Notes: a model not told the origin generated them from the letters alone. Shown: positions 37,601 to 47,143, counted from the first letter of the stretch. The stretch is DNA of 64,000 nucleotides from Marinobacter adhaerens HP15 (GCF_000166295.1 NC_017506.1:3410001-3474000); one strand, 5' to 3'. Made by a program: numbers and translations.

Positions 37601-38182
37601 ATGTTGCTGATGATCGATAACTACGATTCCTTCACCTACAACGTGGTGCAGTATCTGGCCGAACTGGGTGCCGACGTGCAGGTGCACCGCAACGATGAAA
37701 TTACCATCGAACAGATTGAAGCCCTGAACCCGGAGCGGCTGGTGATTTCCCCCGGCCCCTGCACCCCGAACGAGGCTGGCATCTCCATGGCGGCCATCCG
37801 GCATTTCGCCGGCAAGGTTCCGATCCTGGGCATTTGCCTGGGTCACCAGGCCATCGGCCAGGTCTACGGCGGCGACGTCATCCGCGCCGGCCGGGTCATG
37901 CATGGCAAGGTGTCTCCGGTATTCCACAAGGACACTGGCGTGTTCCGGGGCCTGAGCAACCCGCTGCAGGCGACCCGCTACCACAGCCTGGTGATCGACA
38001 AGGCCACCCTGCCCGACTGCCTGGAAGTGACCGCCTGGACCCGCAACGACGACGGTTCCATCGAGGAAATCATGGGGGTTCGCCACAAGACCCTGCCCAT
38101 CGAAGGCGTGCAGTTCCATCCGGAGTCTATTATGACGGAACAGGGCCACGAGCTGCTGCGCAACTTTCTGAGAACACAATAA
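37601..38182 (+). CDS. trpG: Anthranilate synthase component II TrpG
   Basis: 193 residues. Class I glutamine amidotransferase with catalytic Cys in [15 protein letters not shown] and the HPES triad motif ([11 protein letters not shown]). It supplies ammonia to TrpE; in many organisms a very similar gene is shared with p-aminobenzoate synthesis. The start is 16 bp after trpE and the stop is 11 bp before trpD. Confidence 0.95.
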   Translation: MLLMIDNYDSFTYNVVQYLAELGADVQVHRNDEITIEQIEALNPERLVISPGPCTPNEAGISMAAIRHFAGKVPILGICLGHQAIGQVYGGDVIRAGRVMHGKVSPVFHKDTGVFRGLSNPLQATRYHSLVIDKATLPDCLEVTAWTRNDDGSIEEIMGVRHKTLPIEGVQFHPESIMTEQGHELLRNFLRTQ

Positions 38183-38193
38183 GAGGCCGACAC

Positions 38194-39222
38194 ATGGACA
38201 TGAAAGAAGCTCTCAACCGCATTGCCTCCAACCTGGACCTGTCCCGGGAGGAAATGAAGGACGTGATGCGTATCGTCATGAACGGCGAGGCCACAGACGC
38301 CCAGATTGGCGCGTTTCTCATGGGGTTGCGCCTCAAGAGCGAAACCATCGATGAAATCACCGGCGCCACCGAGGTTATGCGTGAGCTGGCCACGAAGGTT
38401 TCGGTCAAGGCCGAACCTCTGGTGGACATCGTCGGCACTGGCGGCGATGGCGCCAACCTGTTCAACGTGTCTTCCGCCGCCTCCTTCGTGGTGGCAGCAG
38501 CCGGCGGCTTTGTGGCCAAGCACGGCAACCGGGCAGTTTCCTCAAAGAGCGGCAGTGCCGACCTGTTGGAAAAGCTGGGCATCAATCTGAGCATGAAACC
38601 GGAAGAGGTGGCCCGCTGCGTCGAGGAAATTGGTGTCGGCTTCATGTTCGCTCCGGCCCACCACGGTGCCATGAAACATGCCATCGGCCCCCGCAAGGAG
38701 CTGGGCTGCCGGACCATTTTCAACATCCTGGGCCCGATGACCAACCCGGCGGGCGTTAAACGCCAATTGGTGGGCGTGTTCAACCGGGAGCTGTGCCGCC
38801 CGATGACGGAGGTGCTGCATCGCCTTGGGGCCGAGCACATCATGGTCGTTTGCTCCAAAGACGGCCTGGATGAGATCAGTCTGGCAAGCGCCACCCACGT
38901 GGCGGAACTGAAAGACGGCAAGGTCACCGAATACGACATCACCCCGGAGGATCTCGGGATCAAGAGCCAGGCTCTGGTGGGCCTGACCGTGGACACCGCC
39001 GACGATTCCTTAAAGCTGATCAAGGCAGCCTTCGGTCGTGGCCACGATGAAATGGCCGAGAAAGCCCGGGACCTGATTGCCCTCAATGCCGGCGCAGCGA
39101 TCTATGTCGCTGGTTTGGCCAAGACGCCGAAAGAAGGTGTGGATATGGCCCTCGACGCCATGGGCTCTGGCCTCGCTGCCGGCAAGATGTCGGAGCTGGC
39201 TGATTTTTCCCAGTGCTTTTGA
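38194..39222 (+). CDS. trpD: Anthranilate phosphoribosyltransferase TrpD
   Basis: 342 residues. Transfers the phosphoribosyl group to anthranilate. Motifs include [49 protein letters not shown] and the ILGPMTNP loop. The ATG at 38194 has AAGAGG about 8 nt upstream. Copy C of the palindromic element lies in the 164-bp gap to trpC. Confidence 0.95.
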   Translation: MDMKEALNRIASNLDLSREEMKDVMRIVMNGEATDAQIGAFLMGLRLKSETIDEITGATEVMRELATKVSVKAEPLVDIVGTGGDGANLFNVSSAASFVVAAAGGFVAKHGNRAVSSKSGSADLLEKLGINLSMKPEEVARCVEEIGVGFMFAPAHHGAMKHAIGPRKELGCRTIFNILGPMTNPAGVKRQLVGVFNRELCRPMTEVLHRLGAEHIMVVCSKDGLDEISLASATHVAELKDGKVTEYDITPEDLGIKSQALVGLTVDTADDSLKLIKAAFGRGHDEMAEKARDLIALNAGAAIYVAGLAKTPKEGVDMALDAMGSGLAAGKMSELADFSQCF

Positions 39223-39250
39223 TCCCGGCCTGCTGATTTTGCAGCCGGAC

Positions 39251-39362
39251 GAGCCGGAGGGGAGGGAGCTTCCAAAACACGCCCGTGAATACGTCCATGT
39301 AGGGCTTGGCTGCAGCCATCCGTGGCTGCAGACAGTTTTGGAAGCTCCCTCTCCTCCGGCTC
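39251..39362 (+). repeat. Palindromic element, copy C (inside the trp operon)
   Basis: The 28-bp arms 39251-39278 and 39335-39362 are inverted repeats with one mismatch. The core 39279-39334 shows GCCC...GGGC around a TACGTCCATGTA-type loop and a second hairpin CTGCAGCC-ATCCGT-GGCTGCAG-like. It lies between trpD and trpC on the same strand. Core layout matches A, B and D, but stem sequence differs. Confidence 0.9.
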
Positions 39363-39386
39363 TCGCTAACTTTTTACGAGCCTGAT

Positions 39387-40208
39387 ATGACTGACAGACA
39401 TCTGGATAAAACACCGACGATCCTTCGGAGAATTGTTGATCGTAAGTGGGAAGAAATTGACGAGCGCAAGCGCCAAGTCTCGATTGCAGATCTGAAGGCC
39501 AAAGCTCGTGATCAACCGGCAGCCCGAGGTTTTGCTAATGCTCTGCGCAGCCGAATTGAACAGCAGACTCCCGCTGTTATCGCAGAAATCAAAAAAGCCT
39601 CACCAAGCAAGGGCATTCTGCGGGATCCGTTCGAACCAGCGGTCATTGCCGAGAGCTACGAGAAAGGCGGCGCCGCTTGTCTTTCGGTACTGACCGACCG
39701 CGACTTCTTCCAGGGCGACGAGGACTATCTGGTCGCCGCCCGCAATGCCTGCAGTCTGCCCGTGATCCGCAAGGACTTCATGGTCGCGCCCTATCAGGTC
39801 TACGAGAGCCGGGCCATTGGCGCCGACTGCATCCTTCTGATCGCCGCCTGCCTGACCAAAGACCAGATGCAAGAGCTGGAAGGTATTGCCCATGAAATCG
39901 GTCTGGATGTGTTGGTCGAAGTGCACGATGGTGAGGAACTGGATGATGCGTTGACGCTGACGACGCCTCTGGTCGGCATCAACAACCGGAACCTGCATAC
40001 CTTCGATGTTTCGCTGGACACCACGTTTGATCTGCATGAACGCATCTCACAGGACAGGCTGACGATTACCGAGAGCGGCATCATGACCCGCAGCGACGTA
40101 GAAGCGATGACTGCTCGCGGGATTTACGGTTTCCTTGTGGGGGAATCGTTTATGCGGGCGGAAGAGCCTGGTCAGAAACTTCAAGAACTGTTCTTTCCAA
40201 AAGGCTAA
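39387..40208 (+). CDS. trpC: Indole-3-glycerol phosphate synthase TrpC
   Basis: 273 residues, TIM barrel; makes indole-3-glycerol phosphate. Characteristic runs are [68 protein letters not shown] and [15 protein letters not shown] start at ATG 39387 because the upstream ORF extension only reads into the palindromic element. No trpA, trpB or trpF is visible in the window. Confidence 0.95.
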   Translation: MTDRHLDKTPTILRRIVDRKWEEIDERKRQVSIADLKAKARDQPAARGFANALRSRIEQQTPAVIAEIKKASPSKGILRDPFEPAVIAESYEKGGAACLSVLTDRDFFQGDEDYLVAARNACSLPVIRKDFMVAPYQVYESRAIGADCILLIAACLTKDQMQELEGIAHEIGLDVLVEVHDGEELDDALTLTTPLVGINNRNLHTFDVSLDTTFDLHERISQDRLTITESGIMTRSDVEAMTARGIYGFLVGESFMRAEEPGQKLQELFFPKG

Positions 40209-40223
40209 CTCACAAGTTTAAAC

Positions 40224-40330
40224 AGTTCGGCGGGTACGACCTGCCAAAATCGTGCGGAGCCATGGATGGCGGAGCCGAGCGTACAGGGAGGTATTCACAG
40301 CGTATTTTGGCAGGTCGTACCCGCTGGACT
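40224..40330 (-). repeat. Palindromic element, copy D (after trpC)
   Basis: The arms 40224-40250 and 40304-40330 are inverted repeats of 27 bp with two mismatches (perfect over 20 bp). The core 40251-40303 contains GGAGCC-ATGGAT-GGC...-type hairpin and GTACAGGGAGGTATTCAC. It lies between the converging 3' ends of trpC and the DUF4202 gene, at the border of the region that is inserted relative to Pseudomonas order. Confidence 0.9.
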
Positions 40331-40361
40331 GTGCACAAAAGTTCGCAACAGGCATTTGATG

Positions 40362-40973
40362 CTAGGCGTCGGCCAAAGCCTCCTGCAAAAGTTCCAGAAG
40401 GTGCGCCGGCATCCCCTCTGCCAGCTTGAGTGCCGCCTCGTGCCCACGGGGCGACATCTTGCCCCAGGTCCGGCGCACTATGCGCAGCCATTTATCCCGG
40501 TCGTACTCGGCTTTCTCTTCATAGAAATCCGCAAAGTACTTCTCCAGGAAGACCATGCAGGCCACGTCCTCCAGCAGTTGAGTGTCGGCATCCTGCCTCA
40601 GTTCCCGCTTGGTCAGGATGGTCTCCACCCGCTCGCACTCCTCCTTCGGGTAGCCACAATCCGCCATGATTTCCCCAGCACGCTGGCCATGCATACGGCC
40701 ACAGGCCTGGCGCCACTGGTAATAGGCTTTACGACCTTCCGGATAGTCCTTCCGCGGCATGGTCCAACGCTCGATGTGCTGGGCGCGGCAGGCGATCTGC
40801 ATGCGTTCGGAAGGATCGGATTCAAGCTCGAACAGCCAGCGGGTCATGTGCAGGCTGTAGGCGTATTCCTTCGGGAGGCGTTCGTTGTCGAAAGACTCCT
40901 GATTGGGATCGGCCTTATTGGCTGCGTCAATAGACGCCAGCGCGCACTGGAGTCTTGAATCCGTTGTGGTCAT
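40362..40973 (-). CDS. DUF4202 domain protein
   Basis: 203 residues. His- and Asp-rich helical protein with AQHIERWTMPRKDYPEGR, YQWRQACGRMHG and LEDVACMVFLEKYFADF, matching DUF4202, which I recall as an uncharacterised family with an HD-like arrangement of metal ligands. Function unknown. It is the last gene of a minus-strand run M14 peptidase, hydrolase, GST, DUF4202; AGAGAG lies before its ATG. Confidence 0.78.
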   Translation of the reverse strand: MTTTDSRLQCALASIDAANKADPNQESFDNERLPKEYAYSLHMTRWLFELESDPSERMQIACRAQHIERWTMPRKDYPEGRKAYYQWRQACGRMHGQRAGEIMADCGYPKEECERVETILTKRELRQDADTQLLEDVACMVFLEKYFADFYEEKAEYDRDKWLRIVRRTWGKMSPRGHEAALKLAEGMPAHLLELLQEALADA

Positions 40974-41009
40974 TAAGATCTCTCTTCTGGTTTCTGACTG
41001 GCCTGTGGC

Positions 41010-41627
41010 TCAGACCTGGGCAGAGGGTCGTTCCTTGATGCGGTCGTACCAGGCCTGCAGATTGGCCTGCTCAGGTTTGATCCGGATGCCCACCACCCGC
41101 GCGAATGCCACTGTTGTGAAGGCGTTGATATCGGCGGCCGTAAAGCGGTCGCAGCAGATGTATTCCTTGCCTTCGAGCTGCTTGTCGAGGAAGTGCATGA
41201 ACTTCTCAACGCTCTTGCCGCATTCCTCACCCCACTCCTTGATCGGGTTCATCCGGTCCTTGAAGTAGCCGGTGGTGTGTTGGAAACACATGCCAGTGGG
41301 CATGAAGAAGAACAGCTCGATCCACCGGAGCCACTGCTCAAGCTGGGCTTTTTCAAGCGGGGTGTCGCCCATCAGGGTTGGCGTGTCCGGGTAGCTCTCT
41401 TCGAAATAGCGGCAGATTGCCATGGTCTCGGCAATACAGGTGCCGTCATCCAGTTCCATCACAGGCACTTTCTTCATCGGATTTCGGGCCACAAATTCAG
41501 GTGTCAGGTTTTCACCCTTCTGCAGGTCAATCTCGATGAATTCGGCCTTTTCCAACAGGCCTTTCTCGGCCATGAACATGCGCACGCGGCGGGGGTTGGG
41601 GGCGGTTTTGGTTTCGAAGATTTTCAT
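41010..41627 (-). CDS. Glutathione S-transferase family protein
   Basis: 205 residues. Thioredoxin-fold N-terminal domain (KIFETKTAPNPRRVRMFMAEKGL, PEFVARNPMKKVPVMELDDGTCIAET with the cis-Pro and Ser/Glu glutathione contacts) followed by an all-helical C-terminal domain with FTAADINAFTTVAFARVVGI. A likely cytosolic conjugating or reducing enzyme with unknown substrate. It is 36 bp upstream of DUF4202. Confidence 0.88.
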   Translation of the reverse strand: MKIFETKTAPNPRRVRMFMAEKGLLEKAEFIEIDLQKGENLTPEFVARNPMKKVPVMELDDGTCIAETMAICRYFEESYPDTPTLMGDTPLEKAQLEQWLRWIELFFFMPTGMCFQHTTGYFKDRMNPIKEWGEECGKSVEKFMHFLDKQLEGKEYICCDRFTAADINAFTTVAFARVVGIRIKPEQANLQAWYDRIKERPSAQV

Positions 41628-41718
41628 TTTTATCGGCTCCGTTCCTGATCAATGGCGGCTTTGACGGTTCAAAACGAGAAGACTGACCGGAAAGAAGAGT
41701 TGCGTCAAGCAACCGGCG

Positions 41719-42453
41719 TTACCGGGGCAGCCAGTTGCGGATCTGCTGGATAATCCACTCCGGGTCGTCCAGTGGAAGGTCATGGCCAGCATCCGGGTGC
41801 AGTTTCATGGTCCATTGCCAGCGTTCCTCCAGCGTGGAACTGCAGCGCCAGTGAACGATGCGATCGCCGCGGCTGGCGAGAATCAGGGCATCTGGCACAG
41901 GACGCTTTTCACCGGGTTTGTAGCGGGCGGCAGCCGCCAACTGGTTGATCGCATTGCGGGTACTGACGGGGCGTTGTCGTTGTATGCTGTACCACTGTTT
42001 TGCCAGTGACAGAGGCACCTCACGGTTAGACGTGAGCCGGAGAATATCCCGCTCACGGTCAAACAACTCCTGACGGGCCAGCAGCCGCAGAATTCGCGGC
42101 CAGACCCCAGGCCGCATGCGTTGCCAGGGCGGGCTGAAGCCGGAACTGGTATTGATCAGGACCAGGTTCTGGATCTGACCATCCGCAGCCTGCTGGGCCC
42201 AGTCCAGGGCCACCATACCGCCCATGGAAAGTGCCAGGATGCTGAAAGGACCGGGGATATGGCTGACGTGCCTGGAGACGGCTTCCCGAATCGCCGCTAC
42301 CGTTGCCGGACTGTCTTCTCGATAACGCACGCCCGTCCCGGGCAGGTCGACCAGATGGAACTGGTGCTCGGGAAATGCCTCCCCAAGGCGAGCCGGGAAG
42401 CTGCCCCAGTGGGCGTGCTCCCGAGTCAGACCCCGCAACAGAATCCAGTGCAT
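41719..42453 (-). CDS. Alpha/beta-hydrolase fold protein
   Basis: 244 residues. Nucleophile elbow ALSMGGMVAL (Ser is the catalytic residue), with LVDLPGTGV upstream and the late HPDAGHDLPLDD carrying the His. It is short and resembles BioH-like or esterase-type hydrolases, but no substrate is indicated. It lies 41 bp after the M14 peptidase gene on the same strand. Confidence 0.82.
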   Translation of the reverse strand: MHWILLRGLTREHAHWGSFPARLGEAFPEHQFHLVDLPGTGVRYREDSPATVAAIREAVSRHVSHIPGPFSILALSMGGMVALDWAQQAADGQIQNLVLINTSSGFSPPWQRMRPGVWPRILRLLARQELFDRERDILRLTSNREVPLSLAKQWYSIQRQRPVSTRNAINQLAAAARYKPGEKRPVPDALILASRGDRIVHWRCSSTLEERWQWTMKLHPDAGHDLPLDDPEWIIQQIRNWLPR

Positions 42454-42494
42454 ACGATAGTTCCGATTGATGGATGCCAGGGCCGGCTGGATCG

Positions 42495-43595
42495 CTAGAG
42501 AGTATCGCGATACCAGTGCATGATCGCGGCTTCTTTCAGCATGGACTCCTCATCCCGAGCCGGCAACCAGTTTTCGTGGCTGGCGGCGGCGTTAATCAGG
42601 AAGTCCATCCAGGTCAGGTGACTGCGCAGGACCCGCTTGTGCCGGTGCGGAACCAGGGGATTGAAAAAGCCGTCGAGTCTCAGCAACTGACGGGGCCGCT
42701 TGCGAATCCAGCGCCAGGAGCCCATTTCCAGGGTCAGGGGTAGGAAAACACCGGCATTTTCGCGATTGACCTGTTTGTAGAAGTAATCCCACAAGTCGCC
42801 ATGGGTGAGATAGTGGCGGGACTGGGGCTCGAAGCGGTAGTCGTGATTTGGGTATGACTGCTCCCAGATAAGCTTCAGCGCCATAATCGATGCGACTCGA
42901 CGCATGGGTCGACGCCGGTAGGCGTAGGGAAACCAGATCTGGTCCTGCATCCCGAATCCGGAATGGCAGTCCAGTGCCACACTGAACGGCCGCCCCGGCA
43001 GCAGCTGTTTTATGACCGCCTCAAGAGCCAGGTTTTCGGGCTCCATGCCCTGTTCAGGGTCGCCGGTGTACCACGGCAATCGGGGTGAAATTCTCTGGCC
43101 GCCGAGCAGGAATGCGCTACGTTCCTGGGCCTGGATCGGCGCATTGCGCATCAGGTCCACGCCGTTGGGATTACTGCGCTGATTCAGGTACATACCGCCC
43201 GGGTTAAGGATTGGCAAAAGGGTAATTCGAACCTTCTGCAACAACCCCAGCAAATGTTCGTCCCAGGTCACTCTGGCGAGTAGCGACTTCAGCCAGGCCA
43301 TCACTACCTGGCTTCCAATGCGTTCAAGCCCGTGCACGCCGCCAACAAGCAATACCGCTGGCACATCGGGCCGGGAAGAGCCGATATCGACACGGTAGAT
43401 GGGCAAGGAGAGGTCCTTGAGGGCGACCCGCTCCACCACTTCGGTTGTGATGAAATCCGGCGCTTCCGCCAGGATGCGCTCCAGGCCAACGAGCTCCGGC
43501 AGGAAGGTTCTCAGCAACCTTCGCTGACGCCCATCCCGGGAGGCCTGCTCGTGGCTGATTGATGTGTGAGGTGTCAGGTCGCGCAGCTCTGTCAT
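42495..43595 (-). CDS. M14-family zinc carboxypeptidase-like protein
   Basis: 366 residues, apparently cytoplasmic since no signal peptide is evident. Zinc ligands are recognisable as the HxxE of GGVHGLERIGSQ and the His of ALDCHSGFG. An ILNPGG with NPNGVDLMRN provides the substrate-binding Asn-Arg pair, and LTLEMGSWRW carries the catalytic Glu. The family includes peptidases and succinylglutamate desuccinylase-like amidohydrolases. GGAG lies before the ATG. First gene of the minus-strand run. Confidence 0.85.
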   Translation of the reverse strand: MTELRDLTPHTSISHEQASRDGRQRRLLRTFLPELVGLERILAEAPDFITTEVVERVALKDLSLPIYRVDIGSSRPDVPAVLLVGGVHGLERIGSQVVMAWLKSLLARVTWDEHLLGLLQKVRITLLPILNPGGMYLNQRSNPNGVDLMRNAPIQAQERSAFLLGGQRISPRLPWYTGDPEQGMEPENLALEAVIKQLLPGRPFSVALDCHSGFGMQDQIWFPYAYRRRPMRRVASIMALKLIWEQSYPNHDYRFEPQSRHYLTHGDLWDYFYKQVNRENAGVFLPLTLEMGSWRWIRKRPRQLLRLDGFFNPLVPHRHKRVLRSHLTWMDFLINAAASHENWLPARDEESMLKEAAIMHWYRDTL

Positions 43596-43894
43596 GCTGT
43601 TCTCCGGGTTCAGGTACCCGGAGTGTATCCATCGATTACTACACCTTCTTGACAGTTCTCCCGGGGCATAATGTGTCTCTTTTAAAGACGCATTTGGAAT
43701 ACGCCCTTGTAACTGAGCTGAGGTTCGTTATCCTTACAGTTAAGTATTAACCGAGACCTCCTGATTTGTTCGACCTTAACAGCGACCATGAAAGAGCTGT
43801 TTTCCCGATCCTTATGGATCGCGGTCCCCTCGTATCGGCACTAACACCGACAACACCCTCCAAAAATCACAAACCCTGAAAAGGAGAAGTGACT
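43596..43894 (+). promoter_or_regulatory. Upstream region of the betaine transporter operon
   Basis: A 299-bp non-coding stretch divergent between the M14 gene and the betaine-binding protein gene. I see a small perfect hairpin (CGATCC-TTAT-GGATCG, 43806-43821) without a U-run, and an AAGGAG site (43881-43886) for the downstream gene. A TTGTAA/TATCCT pair 16 bp apart near 43710-43737 is a possible promoter. No osmotic or BetI-type operator is identifiable by eye. Confidence 0.35.
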
Positions 43895-44860
43895 ATGCGA
43901 AAGCTTAAGTCTGCTGCACTGCTTTGCGCGCTATCCGTACCCGTCGCGGCCCAGGCCAATTGCGGCGAGGTATCCATTACCGAAATGAACTGGGCGTCCA
44001 ACACGGTCGTCACCAACGTGGCCACCTTCATCATGGAGCAGGGTTACGGCTGCGACGTCACCATCGTTCCTTCCGATACCGTTCCGGCGGTAACCTCCGT
44101 TGCCGAAAACGGTGAGCCTGACATCGTCACCGAGCTGTGGCTGAACTCCGCGGGCGAGGCCTACCTGCGCCTGGAAGAACAGGGCAAAGTGGAGCGCCTT
44201 GGCAAGGTTCTGGATCCGGGCGGTGTTGAAGGCTGGTGGATTCCCACCTACCTCGCGGAAGAGCATCCGGAGCTGAAGACCATCGAGGGCATCATGGCCA
44301 ATCCTGAGCTCGTTGGCGGCACCTTCAACAACTGCCCGGACGGCTGGGGCTGCCGAGTTGTGAGTGACAACCTGGTTCGTGCCCTGGATCTGGAAGAGTC
44401 CGGCATTGACGTATTCAACCATGGTTCCGGTGAGACCCTGGCGTCCTCCATGGCGTCCGCTGTCCAGAACAAAGAGCCCTGGTTCGGCTACTACTGGGGT
44501 CCGACCGTCCCGCTCGGCAAGTACGACATGACCCGGGTTGATCTCGGCGACATCAAGCCGGACGTGCACCAGAAAAACCAGACGCCGGATGTCGACAATC
44601 CGGGCGTATCCGACTTCCCGGCGGCAACGGTTCTGACCTCGATCACTACCAGCTTCAAAGAGCGCGAGCCGGAAGTGGCCGAGATGCTCAGCAAGCTGAC
44701 GTTCAAGACCGAGACCATGAGCAGCATCCTGGCCTGGATGGACTCCAACAATGCCTCGGGCGAAGAAGCTGCGGTTTACTACCTCAGCAACAACAGCGAC
44801 GAGTGGTCAACCTGGCTGAACGACTCCGCGCGTGAGCGTCTGGCCAACGTTCTTAACTGA
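43895..44860 (+). CDS. Glycine betaine/choline-type ABC transporter binding protein
   Basis: 321 residues with a signal peptide (cleavage near VAAQA). The OpuAC-type fold is indicated by ITEMNWASNTVVTNVATFIMEQGYGCDV, PDIVTELWLNSA, and the aromatic-rich GVEGWWIPTYLAEEHP and EPWFGYYWGP that line a quaternary-amine aromatic box. The ATG at 43895 has AAGGAG 8 nt upstream. It is followed after a stable 12-bp hairpin by the permease and ATPase genes. Confidence 0.92.
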   Translation: MRKLKSAALLCALSVPVAAQANCGEVSITEMNWASNTVVTNVATFIMEQGYGCDVTIVPSDTVPAVTSVAENGEPDIVTELWLNSAGEAYLRLEEQGKVERLGKVLDPGGVEGWWIPTYLAEEHPELKTIEGIMANPELVGGTFNNCPDGWGCRVVSDNLVRALDLEESGIDVFNHGSGETLASSMASAVQNKEPWFGYYWGPTVPLGKYDMTRVDLGDIKPDVHQKNQTPDVDNPGVSDFPAATVLTSITTSFKEREPEVAEMLSKLTFKTETMSSILAWMDSNNASGEEAAVYYLSNNSDEWSTWLNDSARERLANVLN

Positions 44861-44873
44861 TTGACCTGCCCCT

Positions 44874-44901
44874 CCCGGGGCATCCTTCGGGATGCCCCGG
44901 G
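44874..44901 (+). terminator. Stable intercistronic hairpin after the betaine-binding gene
   Basis: CCCGGGGCATCC pairs perfectly with GGATGCCCCGGG across a TTCG tetraloop. No T-run follows (TCGTTTCCC). It lies between the binding protein gene and the permease gene of the same operon. Such hairpins often stabilise the upstream mRNA so that the binding protein is made in excess; partial termination is an alternative. Confidence 0.7.
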
Positions 44902-44956
44902 TCGTTTCCCGAAAACCGTTCTGATTCCAGACGTGCGCAGGAGAGACTGACCGCCC

Positions 44957-45991
44957 ATGGCAACCTACGATTCCCTTTTTTCATCGCTCGGCCTTGAGCA
45001 ATGGTGCTCGGAAGGCAAAAGCAGCGGCCCCATGTCGATGGCCGACCTGCTGAATAAAACCAAGGGAGAGAGCGCCGAACCGGCCTCTATATGGGAACTC
45101 CCGTTTCCGTCCATGGACGCCCTGAACGAATCCTGCTCCGCCTTCCCCCAGTCCCGGGAACTTACCAAGGGCCTGGAACAGGGATTTCTGGCAATAAAGG
45201 ACAGCCTGAGTCTGGTTCTCGATCCATTAACCCAGCCTCTTAGCTGGTTCCTGGATGGAGCACTTTACGCCATGCTGAACACGCCCTGGTGGATCGTGAT
45301 TCCACTGTTACTGGCGGTTGTTTACGTGGTCACCAAATCCTGGAAACTGATGCTCTTTGTAGGCGGCAGTATCGTGCTACTGGCCTTCATCGACCATTAC
45401 GATTACGCCATGCAAACACTGGCGATCATTTTTGTATGTGCCTTCCTCTGTGTCTTGCTGGGGGTACCCATAGGCATCGCCATGGCACGCAGCAATTCTC
45501 TGCAACGGATGATCATACCGGTGCTGGACATGCTGCAGACGCTGCCACCTTTTGTGTATCTGATCCCGCTTATCTTCCTGTTCAGTGTTACCGAATCAAA
45601 GCTGTACGGCATCGCCATCATCCTCTACGCGATTGTTCCTGTGATCCGGCTGACGAACCTGGGCATCCGGCTGGTAGACAAGGACGTGATTGAGGCCGCA
45701 GACGCCTTTGGCATGACGCCCCGACAGAAACTCTACAAGGTGCAGATCCCGTTGGCGCTGCCCAACATCATGGCAGGGGTTAACCAGACCATCATGATGA
45801 GTCTTGCCATGGTTGTTATCGCATCCCTGGTTTCCGCGCCCGGGCTTGGCGTTCTGGTCCTGCGGGGCATCCGTAATCTGGAACTGGGTGTTGGCCTGGT
45901 ATCCGGCCTTGGCATCGTGATCCTGGCGGTTATTCTCGACCGGGTAACCAAGGCGTCCCTGGCACGAATTAACGTCTCCCAGAAGCAGTGA
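44957..45991 (+). CDS. Betaine ABC transporter permease (ProW/OpuAB-like)
   Basis: 344 residues. About 95 N-terminal residues are hydrophilic, then the membrane domain begins (WWIVIPLLLAVVYVVTKSW) and carries a later ABC permease EAA-type loop (EAADAFGMTPRQKLYKVQIPLALPNIMAGV). It forms the channel of the betaine importer with the neighbouring binding protein and ATPase. The long N-terminal extension is seen in other ProW proteins. It ends 11 bp before the ATPase start. Confidence 0.92.
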   Translation: MATYDSLFSSLGLEQWCSEGKSSGPMSMADLLNKTKGESAEPASIWELPFPSMDALNESCSAFPQSRELTKGLEQGFLAIKDSLSLVLDPLTQPLSWFLDGALYAMLNTPWWIVIPLLLAVVYVVTKSWKLMLFVGGSIVLLAFIDHYDYAMQTLAIIFVCAFLCVLLGVPIGIAMARSNSLQRMIIPVLDMLQTLPPFVYLIPLIFLFSVTESKLYGIAIILYAIVPVIRLTNLGIRLVDKDVIEAADAFGMTPRQKLYKVQIPLALPNIMAGVNQTIMMSLAMVVIASLVSAPGLGVLVLRGIRNLELGVGLVSGLGIVILAVILDRVTKASLARINVSQKQ

Positions 45992-46002
45992 GGAAAGCCC
46001 CC

Positions 46003-47061
46003 ATGGCAAAAGACATCAAGATTTCGATCCGGAACCTTTACAAGATCTTCGGCCCGACCCCGGATGTTGCCCTGGAGTATGTTCGCAAGGGCATGGGCAA
46101 AGCCGATCTGCTGGAGCAGCAGCGACACGTCCTCGGTCTGCGTGATATCAACGTGGACATCCACGATGGCGAGATCACGGTCATCATGGGCCTTTCCGGC
46201 TCCGGAAAGTCCACACTCATCCGGCACCTGAACCGACTGATCGACCCCACGGCCGGCGAAATCCGTGTCGATGGCGAAGACATCATGAGCTACAGCGAAG
46301 AGCAGCTGCGAAAGCTTCGCCGCGAGCGGATGTCGATGGTGTTCCAGAAGTTTGCCCTGCTGCCCCACAAAACCGTGCTCGAGAACGCCGGCATGGCCAA
46401 GGACATTCGCGGCTATACGACATCGGACTTTGAGGCCGACGCCCGAAAATGGCTCGCGCGGGTTGGTCTGGAGGGTAACGAATACCAGTATCCACACCAG
46501 CTGTCCGGTGGCATGCAGCAGCGGGTGGGCATCGCCCGAGCCCTGGTGTCCGACGCCCCGATCATGTTGATGGACGAAGCTTTCTCGGCACTGGATCCGC
46601 TGATTCGGTCCGATATGCAGGACCTGTTGCTGGAGCTCCAGGAAGAACTGCAGAAAACCATCGTGTTCATCACCCATGATCTTGATGAGGCCCTGAAACT
46701 GGCCGACCACCTGGTCATCCTGAAAGATGGCGAAGTAGTGCAGCAGGGAGATCCCCAGGAAATCCTGCTCAATCCCGGCGATCCCTACATCGTCGACTTC
46801 ATCAGCGATATCAATCGGGCACGGGTGCTGAGGGTACGATCGGTCATGAGCCCCCCTGATGACGGTGAGGCCACGTTCGCCGGTGACATCTCGGAAAAGG
46901 ACAACCTTGAAACGGTACTGCTGAAATCCGACGGGGATATGTCTCTGAATTTCCGGGTAGTCCGGGACGATCAGCACGTGGGCACACTGCACATGAAAGA
47001 CCTCGCCCGGGCGCTGGTGCCGACCGCCGCCTCGGCTGACAGGAACAAAACCGCAGCCTAG
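46003..47061 (+). CDS. Betaine ABC transporter ATPase (ProV-like)
   Basis: 352 residues. Walker A GLSGSGKST, signature LSGGMQQRVGIARAL, Walker B PIMLMDEAFSALDP and the H-loop ITHDLDEAL are intact. The domain after the ATPase core (about 270-352) is in the place of the regulatory CBS pair of ProV but is shorter. The N-terminal YKIFGPTPDVALEYVRKGMGKADLL region is typical of ProV. The ATG at 46003 is preceded by GAGGAAAG; the in-frame GTG at 45988 is less likely. Confidence 0.92.
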   Translation: MAKDIKISIRNLYKIFGPTPDVALEYVRKGMGKADLLEQQRHVLGLRDINVDIHDGEITVIMGLSGSGKSTLIRHLNRLIDPTAGEIRVDGEDIMSYSEEQLRKLRRERMSMVFQKFALLPHKTVLENAGMAKDIRGYTTSDFEADARKWLARVGLEGNEYQYPHQLSGGMQQRVGIARALVSDAPIMLMDEAFSALDPLIRSDMQDLLLELQEELQKTIVFITHDLDEALKLADHLVILKDGEVVQQGDPQEILLNPGDPYIVDFISDINRARVLRVRSVMSPPDDGEATFAGDISEKDNLETVLLKSDGDMSLNFRVVRDDQHVGTLHMKDLARALVPTAASADRNKTAA

Positions 47062-47143
47062 GGGCTTTTAGCCATTACAAAACCGCGACCAGGGTCTATG
47101 CTTCAGGGAGAGCCGACGTCATCGGCATCCCGGTTTTATCACC

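Noticed and set aside
40362..43595. Four-gene minus-strand run as a defence or toxin-antitoxin island
   Set aside because: The genes are ordinary enzyme families (DUF4202, GST, hydrolase, M14) with spaces of 36-91 bp; no nuclease, methylase or toxin fold is seen.
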